A stretch of 35,540 nt of DNA from Clostridiales bacterium (GTDB lineage Bacteria; Bacillota; Clostridia; Lachnospirales; Lachnospiraceae), in assembly GCA_029338615.1 (NCBI GenBank), contig JAQYAS010000041.1, positions 1-35,540 on the forward strand, given 5' to 3'. Shown one piece after another: positions 17,042 through 25,026 of this stretch (its first letter is position 1; each line of letters starts with the position of its first letter). The position numbers and the translations under genes were made by a program. The notes under the pieces are model-generated. The model searched no databases, was not told the origin of the DNA, and saw only the letters and a program-made list of their open reading frames with translations.

Positions 17042-19378
17042 TCACAGGATTCCACCTATCATATACACCACAAATGCTGCAAGCCATGCCACAACACACT
17101 GCCAGATCACTACCATGACAGCCCAGCGATGCCCCATCTCTCTCTTGATTGAGGCGATGGCTGCTATACAAGGCGAGTAAAGCAGACTGAATACAAGCAG
17201 CGATGCGGCAGCCCTGGTTGTGATGGCTGCGGTCACTGATCCGTTAAACAGAATCTCGAGTGTGGATACCACGCTCTCCTTCGCCATGATACCGCTTATG
17301 AGCGACGTACATATTCTCCAGTCACCAAGTCCAAGTGGCTTAAATATCGGTGCCAAAAGTCCGGCTATCGCAGCAAGTATGCTGTCCTGCGAGTCTTTCA
17401 CCATATTGAGGTGCATATCAAAGCTCTGAAGGAACCAGATACATATAGTTGCAAGGAATATAACTGTGAACGCCTTCTGAAGAAAGTCCTTTGCCTTCTC
17501 CCACAGGAGCTGGCCTACGTTCTTCGCACCCGGAAGTCTGTAATTTGGAAGCTCCATGACAAAAGGAACCGCATTGCCCTTAAACAATGTGCTCCGGTAA
17601 ACCATAGCTACGATTATACCTATCGCAATTCCAAGGAAATAAAGCCCTGCCATAATAAGACCGCCCTTTCCAGGGAAGAATGCACTTACAAAGAACGCAT
17701 ATATAGGAAGCTTAGCCGAACAGCTCATGTATGGAGTGAGCAGAATAGTCATCTTTCGGTCTCTCTCACTCGGGAGTGTCCTGGTTGCCATAACGGCCGG
17801 AACCGTACAGCCAAAGCCTATCAGCATCGGAACTATGCTCTTGCCGGAAAGTCCAATCTTCCTTAGCATCTTATCCATGACAAACGCGACTCTTGCAATG
17901 TATCCACTGTCCTCCATAAGTGACAGAAAGAAGAACAGGGTAACAATTATTGGGAGGAAGCTGAGCACACTCCCCACTCCTGCAAATATTCCATCCATAA
18001 CCAGGCTCTTGACCACCACATTTACATTTGCTGCGGTGAGAAGCTTTCCGACCTGAACCGTGAGTGCATCTATCCCCATCTCCAGAAGTTTCTGAAGTCC
18101 TGCTCCGATCACGTTAAATGTCAGATAGAACACCGCCAGCATGATACCTATAAAACATGGGATTGCGGTATACTTACCCGTAAGAATGCGATCTATCTTC
18201 TCGCTTCTGATCCTCTCCTTGCTCTCCTTTGGCTTAACTACGCAGTTTTCACATACCTTTTCTATGAAATTAAATCTCATATCAGCTATGGCTGCACTTC
18301 TGTCAAGTCCTCGCTCTTTTTCCATCTGGATTATAAGATGTTCTATCGTCTCTTTCTCGTTCTCATCAAGTCCAAGCCTTTCAAGTATGAGATGATCTCC
18401 CTCTATGATCTTGGTCGCAGCGAATCTAAGCGGCAGATCTGCCGCCTTTACATGATCCTCTATAAGATGCGCCACCGCATGTATACACCTGTGAACAGCT
18501 CCGCCAAACTCATTCTCATCACAGAAGTCCTGTCTTCCAGGCTTTTCCTGATACTTGGCTATATGTATGGCGTGTCTTACAAGCTCATCCACACCCTCGT
18601 TCTTTGCCGCAGATATGGGTACAACCGGGGTTCCAAGCATGGCCTCCATCCCATTTACATCTATGGAGCCTGAATTGCCTGTCACCTCATCCATCATGTT
18701 GAGTGCAACGACAACCGGTATCTCCATCTCGAGAAGCTGCATTGTGAGATACATATTTCGCTCTATATTAGTAGCATCAACTATATTGATGATAGCCTTT
18801 GGGTGATCATCAAGCACGAAGTTTCTGGACACGATCTCCTCGCTGCTATAAGGAGACATCGAATATATTCCAGGCAGATCCGTCACGGAGGTATTCTCCC
18901 TGCCCCTTATCGGACCATCTTTTCTGTCGACAGTTACTCCGGGGAAATTGCCTATATGCTGATTTGATCCGGTAAGCTGATTGAACAGAGTCGTCTTTCC
19001 ACAGTTCTGATTGCCAACCAGAGCAAATGTAAGTCTTGTTCCTTCCGGAAGCGGATCACCGTCCCCTTTGACGTGATATTTTCCTTCCTCGCCAAGTCCG
19101 GGATGCGCCTTCTCCTCTATGGTCTCAACCCTGGTATGAGCTCTGGATCTTGTCTCTATCTGCTCTGCATCTATCTGCTCTGCATCTGCCAGTCTGAGTG
19201 TAAGTTCATATCCATGGATCTGAAACTCCATAGGATCGCCCATAGGAGCAAGCTTCACAAGGGTGAGCTCCGCACCGGGGATAACACCCATGTCAAGGAA
19301 ATGCTGTCTTAGCTCTCCTTCACCGCCAACGGTCTTTATTCTGGCGCTCTGTCCCACCTTCAAATCTCTCAGTGTCAT
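17042..19378 (-). CDS. feoB: FeoA-FeoB fusion ferrous iron transporter
   Basis: A 778-residue protein. Residues 1-72 form a complete FeoA SH3-like domain (MTLRDLKVGQSARI...GAELTLVKLAPMGDPM). An acidic linker leads to the FeoB G domain with G1 GNQNCGKT (122-129), G3 DLPG (167-170), G4 NMMD (227-230) and G5 SAA (256-258). The polytopic Fe(II) channel follows, with Gate-type segments such as MLIGFGCTVPAVMATRTL. Most species encode FeoA and FeoB separately, so the FeoA fusion is the notable point. The linker holds a tandem DAEQI DAEQI repeat from a 15-bp duplication. AAGGA lies upstream of ATG; no feoC is seen. Confidence 0.93.
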   Translation of the reverse strand: MTLRDLKVGQSARIKTVGGEGELRQHFLDMGVIPGAELTLVKLAPMGDPMEFQIHGYELTLRLADAEQIDAEQIETRSRAHTRVETIEEKAHPGLGEEGKYHVKGDGDPLPEGTRLTFALVGNQNCGKTTLFNQLTGSNQHIGNFPGVTVDRKDGPIRGRENTSVTDLPGIYSMSPYSSEEIVSRNFVLDDHPKAIINIVDATNIERNMYLTMQLLEMEIPVVVALNMMDEVTGNSGSIDVNGMEAMLGTPVVPISAAKNEGVDELVRHAIHIAKYQEKPGRQDFCDENEFGGAVHRCIHAVAHLIEDHVKAADLPLRFAATKIIEGDHLILERLGLDENEKETIEHLIIQMEKERGLDRSAAIADMRFNFIEKVCENCVVKPKESKERIRSEKIDRILTGKYTAIPCFIGIMLAVFYLTFNVIGAGLQKLLEMGIDALTVQVGKLLTAANVNVVVKSLVMDGIFAGVGSVLSFLPIIVTLFFFLSLMEDSGYIARVAFVMDKMLRKIGLSGKSIVPMLIGFGCTVPAVMATRTLPSERDRKMTILLTPYMSCSAKLPIYAFFVSAFFPGKGGLIMAGLYFLGIAIGIIVAMVYRSTLFKGNAVPFVMELPNYRLPGAKNVGQLLWEKAKDFLQKAFTVIFLATICIWFLQSFDMHLNMVKDSQDSILAAIAGLLAPIFKPLGLGDWRICTSLISGIMAKESVVSTLEILFNGSVTAAITTRAAASLLVFSLLYSPCIAAIASIKREMGHRWAVMVVIWQCVVAWLAAFVVYMIGGIL
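19157..19186. repeat. 15-bp perfect tandem duplication in the feoAB linker
   Basis: The unit tatctgctctgcatc occurs twice head to tail (19157-19171 and 19172-19186). It is in frame and encodes the DAEQI-DAEQI sequence in the FeoA-FeoB linker, so copy-number change would alter linker length without breaking the frame. Confidence 0.9.
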
Positions 19379-19473
19379 AATTGATTATCCTTCTTTCATC
19401 ATTCGTCCAGATTCATCCCCGCAGTCTTTCAATGCCACAAAATCGTCTGTCGAATGCCGTCTATTTATGTTTA

Positions 19474-19517
19474 TTGATATTTTTTCTCAATTATAACACG
19501 ATGAGTTCTATGCGCAA
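19474..19517 (-). promoter_or_regulatory. feoAB promoter with possible operator
   Basis: On the minus strand: TTGCGC (19517-19512), a 16-base spacer ending TGT, then TATAAT (19495-19490), an extended -10. Immediately downstream is an inverted repeat ATTGA-N9-TCAAT (about 19473-19491). Iron-dependent repression would be expected for this gene, but the repeat does not clearly match a Fur or DtxR consensus. Confidence 0.5.
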
Positions 19518-19538
19518 TATATAGATCCTGATTATCGT

Positions 19539-20954
19539 CTATATTTTTACGATTTTTTCATTTGCATCTCTGTCTATAGAAGTCAGTTCCTTAAGTTCCC
19601 TCACCGTAAACACACCGCAGACAATCGCAGTTATTCCATCCGCTATTGGTCCCGCATACATGACACCATCAATTCCCATGAATATAGGGAATATGATGAT
19701 GAGCGGCAGCAGAAAGAGTATCTGCCTTGTGAGTGACATGAACACACCAAGTTTTGCCTTGCCTATGGAGTTAAAGAAATTTGAAGTCACCGGCTGGATT
19801 CCATTTACGATGGTCAGGAACATGTATATCCTGAAATATCTCTCGGAAAACTGGAAGTACAGTTCGCTTCCCTCTCCAAATGCGCTGATGATCTGTCTTG
19901 GGAACAACTGGAATGCCACAAATGCCACAACCGACAGAGCTGATGCTGCTGCAAGCGCCAGAAGATAAGTCTTTCTCACCCTCCTGTATTTTCCTGCGCC
20001 ATAATTGAAGCCTATGATTGGCTGGGTTCCCTGTGATATTCCTATGACTATAGCCATAAATATCATGTTGACCTTGCTTATTATTCCTGAACACGCAATA
20101 GGTATGTCTCCTCCATACACCGACTGTGCTCCGTATCTTGACAGAGTATTGTTCATGACCACCTGGACTATCGCCATGGCTATCTGATTGAAACACGCCG
20201 ACGCACCGAATCTGAATATATTGCCGCAGGTCTCTCCTCGCATAACAAAACTTTCTCTGGTAAGATTTATTGTCTTGAAATGGAACATATATCTGAGACT
20301 TATGGCAAATGATATGATCTGTCCTGTGATGGTGGCCAAAGCCGCACCGCGCATACCCATATCAAATCCAAATATCAGTATTGGATCGAGTATGGTATTG
20401 ATGATGGCTCCTGTCAGCATGGATATCATAGAATATCTCGGACTTCCATCCGCCATGATGAGCTTGCTCATTCCGGTATTCGCTATCAGGAACGGAAAAC
20501 CTATCGCCGTGATCCTTGTATACTCCTGCGCAAATGGCAGGACTTTGTCCGTTGCGCCAAATGCCTTAAGCATCGGTGTCAGAAAAATGCTTGTCACCAG
20601 AAAGAGTGCCACACCGAATATCGCCATGAGACAGATTCCATTTCCCGCCGCCTCCGCAGACCTCTTCTCATCCCCCGCACCGAGCTTCAGTGAAAAGCTG
20701 GTAGCACTTCCTATTCCAAGAAGAAGCGATATGGCGGTACACGCCGTGGACAGAGGAAATGCTATATTTGTCGCAGCATTTCCCAGCATTCCTACTCCGT
20801 GTCCTATAAATATCTGGTCAACTATATTGTAAAGCGCGGTCACCAGCATGGATATGATACATGGTATGGCAAATCTTGTGAGCAGATGCGCCTCATTCTC
20901 ATATCCAAGAGGGTTATTCTGATTTTCGTTTGTCTTTGTGTTATCGGTTGTCAT
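19539..20954 (-). CDS. MATE-family efflux transporter (MepA-like)
   Basis: A 471-residue polytopic membrane protein of the MATE family. The opening LTRFAIPCIISMLVTALYNIV followed by DQIFIGHGVGMLG and the later GISQGTQPIIGFNYGAG are typical of the MepA/DinF-like branch. The longest frame begins at 20990, two bases from the upstream gene's stop and with no ribosome binding site. AGGAAGG precedes ATG at 20954, although at a long spacing of about 12 bases, so I prefer 20954 with moderate confidence. It follows the DUF419-MGMT gene closely and is probably co-transcribed with the DNA-repair genes. Substrate unknown. Confidence 0.87.
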   Translation of the reverse strand: MTTDNTKTNENQNNPLGYENEAHLLTRFAIPCIISMLVTALYNIVDQIFIGHGVGMLGNAATNIAFPLSTACTAISLLLGIGSATSFSLKLGAGDEKRSAEAAGNGICLMAIFGVALFLVTSIFLTPMLKAFGATDKVLPFAQEYTRITAIGFPFLIANTGMSKLIMADGSPRYSMISMLTGAIINTILDPILIFGFDMGMRGAALATITGQIISFAISLRYMFHFKTINLTRESFVMRGETCGNIFRFGASACFNQIAMAIVQVVMNNTLSRYGAQSVYGGDIPIACSGIISKVNMIFMAIVIGISQGTQPIIGFNYGAGKYRRVRKTYLLALAAASALSVVAFVAFQLFPRQIISAFGEGSELYFQFSERYFRIYMFLTIVNGIQPVTSNFFNSIGKAKLGVFMSLTRQILFLLPLIIIFPIFMGIDGVMYAGPIADGITAIVCGVFTVRELKELTSIDRDANEKIVKI

Positions 20955-20991
20955 ATTTTTGTATTGCCTTCCTGTCTGTATTCCTGCCATC

Positions 20992-21618
20992 TCAAATTTT
21001 TATTCCATATCTTTTTAGATCAACACGGCCATTCTCGACCTCTATGCCGTCCGCTCTGAGCCGTTCTGCCTGGACATCTGCCCCGCCGAATGCAAACGCA
21101 CCAGCCAGCTCTCCCTTGGAATTCACCACGCGGTAGCACGGTATGTTATCAGGATCTGGATTCTTGTGGAGCGCATTTCCGACCGCCCTCGCCATCTTTC
21201 TATCCCCTGCCAGCTCAGCTACCTGGCCATAGGTTGCAACACACCCCTTCGGTATCTTCTTCACCGCATCATAGATCCTCTTTGTAGGGCTGTATGTAAC
21301 TATGTCATAGCTCTCCGCTATCATCTGCTTCACCGCATCATCAGGCACACTTCCATCAAGTATGATAGTATTCCAGTGCTCCTTGTTCTGGTGCCATCCA
21401 GGTATAACTGATTCAAATGCCTGCCTCCAGAAATCCAGCGACTCTGAATCAGCTTTAACGTTCAGATTGATATATCCATTCCTCTCATAAGTCCATAGAA
21501 ATGCTTTCTTACTTCCCTTGACTCTCACAAGCTGCCAGTTCTGATCGTGAAATGGAGCCTCCTGGTAAGTGTCCGGAAATGAGAGACCATATGCCAGAAC
21601 TTCCTCTCTTGTTGTCAT
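20992..21618 (-). CDS. DUF419 (MmcQ/YjbR)-MGMT fusion protein
   Basis: A 208-residue protein in two parts. Residues 1-105 match the MmcQ/YjbR (DUF419) fold: opening LSFPDTYQEAPFHDQNWQL, then GYINLNVKAD and HWNTIILDGSVPDDAVKQM. Residues 110-208 match the C-terminal DNA-binding and alkyl-acceptor domain of O6-alkylguanine methyltransferases: VATYGQVAELAG and IPCYRVVNSKGELAGAFAFGG (not contiguous). The acceptor Cys161 is present, but the usual His of PCHRV is Tyr162. Alkylguanine repair or recognition is likely; full methyl-transfer activity is uncertain because the His takes part in activating the Cys. The AlkD-like gene lies 35 bases upstream, consistent with an alkylation-repair unit. AAAGGG precedes ATG. 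Confidence 0.85.
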   Translation of the reverse strand: MTTREEVLAYGLSFPDTYQEAPFHDQNWQLVRVKGSKKAFLWTYERNGYINLNVKADSESLDFWRQAFESVIPGWHQNKEHWNTIILDGSVPDDAVKQMIAESYDIVTYSPTKRIYDAVKKIPKGCVATYGQVAELAGDRKMARAVGNALHKNPDPDNIPCYRVVNSKGELAGAFAFGGADVQAERLRADGIEVENGRVDLKRYGIKI

Positions 21619-21653
21619 GTGTATTTTCCCTTTCTTGTGTTGCGATTATGTAA

Positions 21654-22328
21654 TTATCTGTATCCCTTAAGATATCTCTTCTGCTCGTCCGTTATGCGGT
21701 AACTCTCCACCGCCTTCTGTATCGTCTTTCGGTGAACCCAGTCGGACATGCGATGCTCTTCTATATATGGAATTACCGTATCCCACTGCTTTGCCAGTGC
21801 TGTCGCCATGTACCATGCAATCATCATGTTGACATAATACCCATCGGACTTGACTCCTGCCACAAGCCGCACATACTCAGGATCAAAGTCCTCATCGAGA
21901 TAAAGCCTCATGAGCATTCCTATTCCATACCGTATAGTATAGGTCTCGCCTGAGGCAATCCATCCCTTGATGACCGGCAGCAATTCTTCCTTGTGATTTT
22001 CAAAACACTTCGGCGCAGGGAAATCACAGGTCGCCCAGTTGTCTATATAAGGAAGGAATCTTTCTATCTCCGAGATACATCTGTCATAATCCCTTATCCC
22101 GGTTATGAGCATCATATGGAGATTGTTCTCCTCATAATAACGGTGTGGAAGTTCTTTTATAAACTTTTCTGCCATTTCTGTTCCTATTATACTCTTTGCA
22201 TATTTTCTGAGCATTGGAACTCTTATACCTATGACCGTCTCCTTGTCGATGTCTGGCATAAGCCTGCTGTGAAAATCTCTGTATGCCATATCCTGTAGTT
22301 CAAACAGCTGGTTCTGGATCTCCTCCAT
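21654..22328 (-). CDS. AlkD-like DNA alkylation repair glycosylase
   Basis: A 224-residue all-helical HEAT-repeat protein. The motifs GIRVPMLRKYAK (about 34-45), YIDNWATCDFP (about 94-104), TYTIRYGIGMLMRLYL and DWVHRKTIQKAVES are characteristic of AlkD-type DNA glycosylases, and the length fits. The Trp and Asp of NWATCD correspond to the pocket residues of the family. It would remove positively charged alkylated bases such as N3- and N7-alkylpurines. It lies 35 bases upstream of the DUF419-MGMT gene on the same strand, suggesting a two-gene alkylation-repair operon. AAGGTG precedes the ATG. Confidence 0.88.
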   Translation of the reverse strand: MEEIQNQLFELQDMAYRDFHSRLMPDIDKETVIGIRVPMLRKYAKSIIGTEMAEKFIKELPHRYYEENNLHMMLITGIRDYDRCISEIERFLPYIDNWATCDFPAPKCFENHKEELLPVIKGWIASGETYTIRYGIGMLMRLYLDEDFDPEYVRLVAGVKSDGYYVNMMIAWYMATALAKQWDTVIPYIEEHRMSDWVHRKTIQKAVESYRITDEQKRYLKGYR

Positions 22329-22427
22329 ATTTTCACCTTACGCTTTCTAACTTTCTCGTTGTTGATTTTTCGATTCCTACATTTTTCTAATCGAACTCAT
22401 AATTGTATACAACTGTTACATCTAATA

Positions 22428-23378
22428 CTATCTGAATTTTTTCACATGCTCCGATATAAAACGGAAGAGTTCAATATTGACCTTCTCATTCTTCTCCTCC
22501 GCCTCAAGATACTCCGGAACCGGAATATCCGTCTGAATCTCTCCGCATATATCAACCCCCAATATTCTTGAGTTTCTTATATCACAGGCATATCTTTCAT
22601 CATTACGACAAGCGTCAGAATTTCTTTCTTCACCCTGACCGCCAAGAAAGACACCGAGCAAGCGTTCAAGTCCATCGATTGACATATCCCCCTGACTCCA
22701 ATTTGTCTCACAATCCTCTGTTCCGAGGACGTCTTTGTCTATAGATATGTACAGAGGCAGATCTGTTCTGATAAGTTTCAGCTTATTCTCAAGCAGACCA
22801 CCATGTATGTCTTCGGCAGAAAATATCAACAGTCTTCCGCTTGAGATATCCCGGGAAATATCATACGAATCATCGTACTCAGCTTCTTGTACATTATACC
22901 CACATTTATAGCTTTCCACATTTTCTTGTCTCCCCTTTGAACCTTTATAGCTTTCCAAAGTCTGCTCTATATCTGACTCCGGCGGACCTACAATCACCAG
23001 CTGTCTTAGATTTTCATTCTGTATAAGAGTCTGTCCCGCCCAGTCTCCGCAGCTCATCATTTCTGGAACCATAGGTATCTGCATGTCTGTATGATGATCA
23101 TACATAACCAGCCCAAACGGTTCGGTTATATGATCTGTTATAATCTTCGTTATATAATGATAATTTCCCGAATCGATATAATGTATACCCTGGATTCCGT
23201 ACGGCTCTATCCTGCCCCATATTTTTTCATACGCATTTTTAGAACAATACATATCTGTCTCTTGTATATCAGAGCAATCTATGTATCTGAATCTATCTAT
23301 ATCTTTTATATCCTCATCGCGATATACGTGAGTAAAATCCAAAATCATATTCTCATTTTTCACCTTGCTGTCACCCAT
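22428..23378 (-). CDS. Arginase/ureohydrolase-fold protein
   Basis: A 316-residue protein with all six bimetal ligands of the arginase superfamily in order: His74 in GNYHY, Asp94, His96 and Asp98 in MYDHHTD, and Asp214 and Asp216 in SIDKDVL. The overall similarity is otherwise low, GNYHY replaces the usual GGDHS, and a long segment (about 137-200) is inserted before the DxD strand. It may hydrolyse a guanidino or amidino compound, but substrate cannot be assigned. The longest frame starts at 23405; GGGGG lies about 6 bases before the ATG at 23378, so I use that. It heads the group leading to alkD, 99 bases away. Confidence 0.78.
   Translation of the reverse strand: MGDSKVKNENMILDFTHVYRDEDIKDIDRFRYIDCSDIQETDMYCSKNAYEKIWGRIEPYGIQGIHYIDSGNYHYITKIITDHITEPFGLVMYDHHTDMQIPMVPEMMSCGDWAGQTLIQNENLRQLVIVGPPESDIEQTLESYKGSKGRQENVESYKCGYNVQEAEYDDSYDISRDISSGRLLIFSAEDIHGGLLENKLKLIRTDLPLYISIDKDVLGTEDCETNWSQGDMSIDGLERLLGVFLGGQGEERNSDACRNDERYACDIRNSRILGVDICGEIQTDIPVPEYLEAEEKNEKVNIELFRFISEHVKKFR
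22905..22957. repeat. 14-bp direct repeat in the arginase-like gene
   Basis: tttatagctttcca occurs at 22905-22918 and 22944-22957, a 39-base (13-codon) period. It encodes two ESYK segments in the inserted region of the protein, suggesting that part of the insertion grew by in-frame duplication. Confidence 0.8.
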
Positions 23379-23459
23379 ATACAACCCCCATATATCCAAT
23401 AACAAGTCAATTTCGCAGCAATATCGATTAACCTGTCAATAATAAAATAATCTTAATAC

Positions 23460-23499
23460 AAAATCGCCCGACTGTATTCTAACACAACCGGACGATTTT
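23460..23499 (-). terminator. Terminator of the lipoprotein-TAXI-gltS operon
   Basis: On the minus strand, AAAATCGTCCG pairs with CGGGCGATTTT (one G-U pair) around an 18-base loop and continues TTTTGTATT. It begins 5 bases after the stop of the 64-residue gene, so it marks the operon end. Confidence 0.75.
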
Positions 23500-23504
23500 A
23501 ATCA

Positions 23505-23699
23505 CTATTTGTCTTTCTTTTTCCTTATGTGGATCTCCGGGATTGCCACCGTGTCATATGTCACAGACGAGTCATCCTCACCCACATTATCCTCATTGTC
23601 ATCATGGCTCTTTGTGTTCACTTCAGGAATAGCCAGATTGTCAAATGACATGTTGAATCTGTGATGCTCTTTATGCTGTTCTTTATTTTTTTCTCTCAT
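23505..23699 (-). CDS. 64-residue hydrophilic protein with duplicated AIPE motif
   Basis: A small charged protein with no signal or membrane segment. The motif FDNLAIPEVNTK (about 19-30) recurs as YDTVAIPEIHIRK (about 48-60), so the protein seems built from two copies of an (F/Y)D(N/T)(L/V)AIPE(V/I) element joined by an acidic spacer rich in Asp and Glu. The frame is well supported: the gltS stop overlaps its ribosome binding site (TAGGGGG, about 11 bases before ATG), it lies 15 bases after gltS, and a terminator follows directly. I do not know the family. Tight linkage suggests a cytoplasmic accessory of the transporter, but this is inference. Confidence 0.7.
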   Translation of the reverse strand: MREKNKEQHKEHHRFNMSFDNLAIPEVNTKSHDDNEDNVGEDDSSVTYDTVAIPEIHIRKKKDK

Positions 23700-23714
23700 A
23701 GTTGGTTATACCCC

Positions 23715-24902
23715 CTAAAGTATATTTATGAAAAATGTAATTACCAGGCTGTTCAGGAAGTCAGCAAATAAACTTCCTATAAGCGGTATTATCAGATATG
23801 CCTTGACCGAAGGAACATAGCGGTCGCATATAGCCTGCATGTTCGCCATGGCATTTGGCGTTGCTCCCATACCGAATCCGCATGTTCCGGCGGACAGAAC
23901 CGCCGCATCGTAATCCCTGCCCATCACGTTGAACACAACAAAATATGTGAACAGCATCATGAGTATAAGCTGCGCTGAGAGCAATATTATAAGTGGAAGT
24001 GCAAGCTCCGCAAGCTGCCACAGTTTCAGTGTGATCATCGCCATTCCAAGGAACAGTGACAGGCAGATACCACCAAGGTTGTTGATCTCACCCATGTATA
24101 TATCAAACTTACCGGAATACTCTCCTATATTTCTGATGACCGCAGCCGCGATCATCGCACCTATATATATAGGAAATGTAAGTCCTGTCTTTGTGAGAAG
24201 TTCCGATATGATGGTTCCTATTCCTACTGCTATGATGAGCTGGAACACTGCTGCCGCATACATATTGGTATGACGCTCATGTTTCTTCTCATCCTCAACC
24301 AGTATACTGTCGTCCTCGGCAACTGCAGTGTCCAGAAGCTTCTTCCTGTCTATGAGTCTCTTGCCAATAGGGCCACCTATAAGACTTCCTGCGATAAGTC
24401 CAAATGTTGCCGCAGCCGTGCATATAGTTGTTGCCCCCTTGACATCAAAATCCTCCAGCACCGGGCCAAACGCTCCTGCAGTTCCATGACCACCTACCAT
24501 AGGTATAGATCCCGTGCAGAGTCCAACAAGCGGATCAAGATGCAGCAGCTTACTCACCCCGAGTGCCAAAAAATTCTGGGACACTATAAGCACCACAACC
24601 AGTCCAAGAAATATGAACAACGACTTTCCTCCGCTCTTTAAAACCTTAAGATTCGCCTGGAATCCAACGGATGTGAAGAAGAATACCATGCACACCTCTC
24701 TCAGCGTATCGTCAAATGTAAATTCTGCTATGCCAAGACTGTAACACACACAGGTCAGGACTGCGAAAAGCAGACCTCCTATGACCGGCGCCGGTATGCA
24801 GAATTTCTCCAGGAAATTAATTCTTTTCTTCAAAAACTGTCCCAATATAAGTACCAGAACTGACACCGCCAGTGTCTGATACATATCTATCTGTATCTCC
24901 AT
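23715..24902 (-). CDS. gltS: GltS-type sodium/glutamate symporter
   Basis: A 395-residue polytopic membrane protein. Family features are visible in each half: CIPAPVIGGLLFAVL near 35-49 and GSIPMVGGHGTAGAFGP near 131-147, then the second-half counterpart GTCGFGMGATPNAMANMQ near 345-362. These glycine-rich re-entrant segments and the length match GltS, which takes up glutamate with sodium ions. GAGAGG lies 6 bases before ATG. It follows the TAXI-type binding lipoprotein by 124 bases and precedes a 64-residue gene by 15 bases. The substrate could differ from glutamate because the genomic context includes a binding protein. Confidence 0.92.
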   Translation of the reverse strand: MEIQIDMYQTLAVSVLVLILGQFLKKRINFLEKFCIPAPVIGGLLFAVLTCVCYSLGIAEFTFDDTLREVCMVFFFTSVGFQANLKVLKSGGKSLFIFLGLVVVLIVSQNFLALGVSKLLHLDPLVGLCTGSIPMVGGHGTAGAFGPVLEDFDVKGATTICTAAATFGLIAGSLIGGPIGKRLIDRKKLLDTAVAEDDSILVEDEKKHERHTNMYAAAVFQLIIAVGIGTIISELLTKTGLTFPIYIGAMIAAAVIRNIGEYSGKFDIYMGEINNLGGICLSLFLGMAMITLKLWQLAELALPLIILLSAQLILMMLFTYFVVFNVMGRDYDAAVLSAGTCGFGMGATPNAMANMQAICDRYVPSVKAYLIIPLIGSLFADFLNSLVITFFINIL

Positions 24903-25026
24903 GTAAGACCTCTCTTATCTATATTATATACACATGCAAACATCCGTGATCAGATACACATTCACCCAATATCATCTGCATATATTCTTTTCCGCATTCA
25001 GTATATTTATTATCATCAGCTGACAA

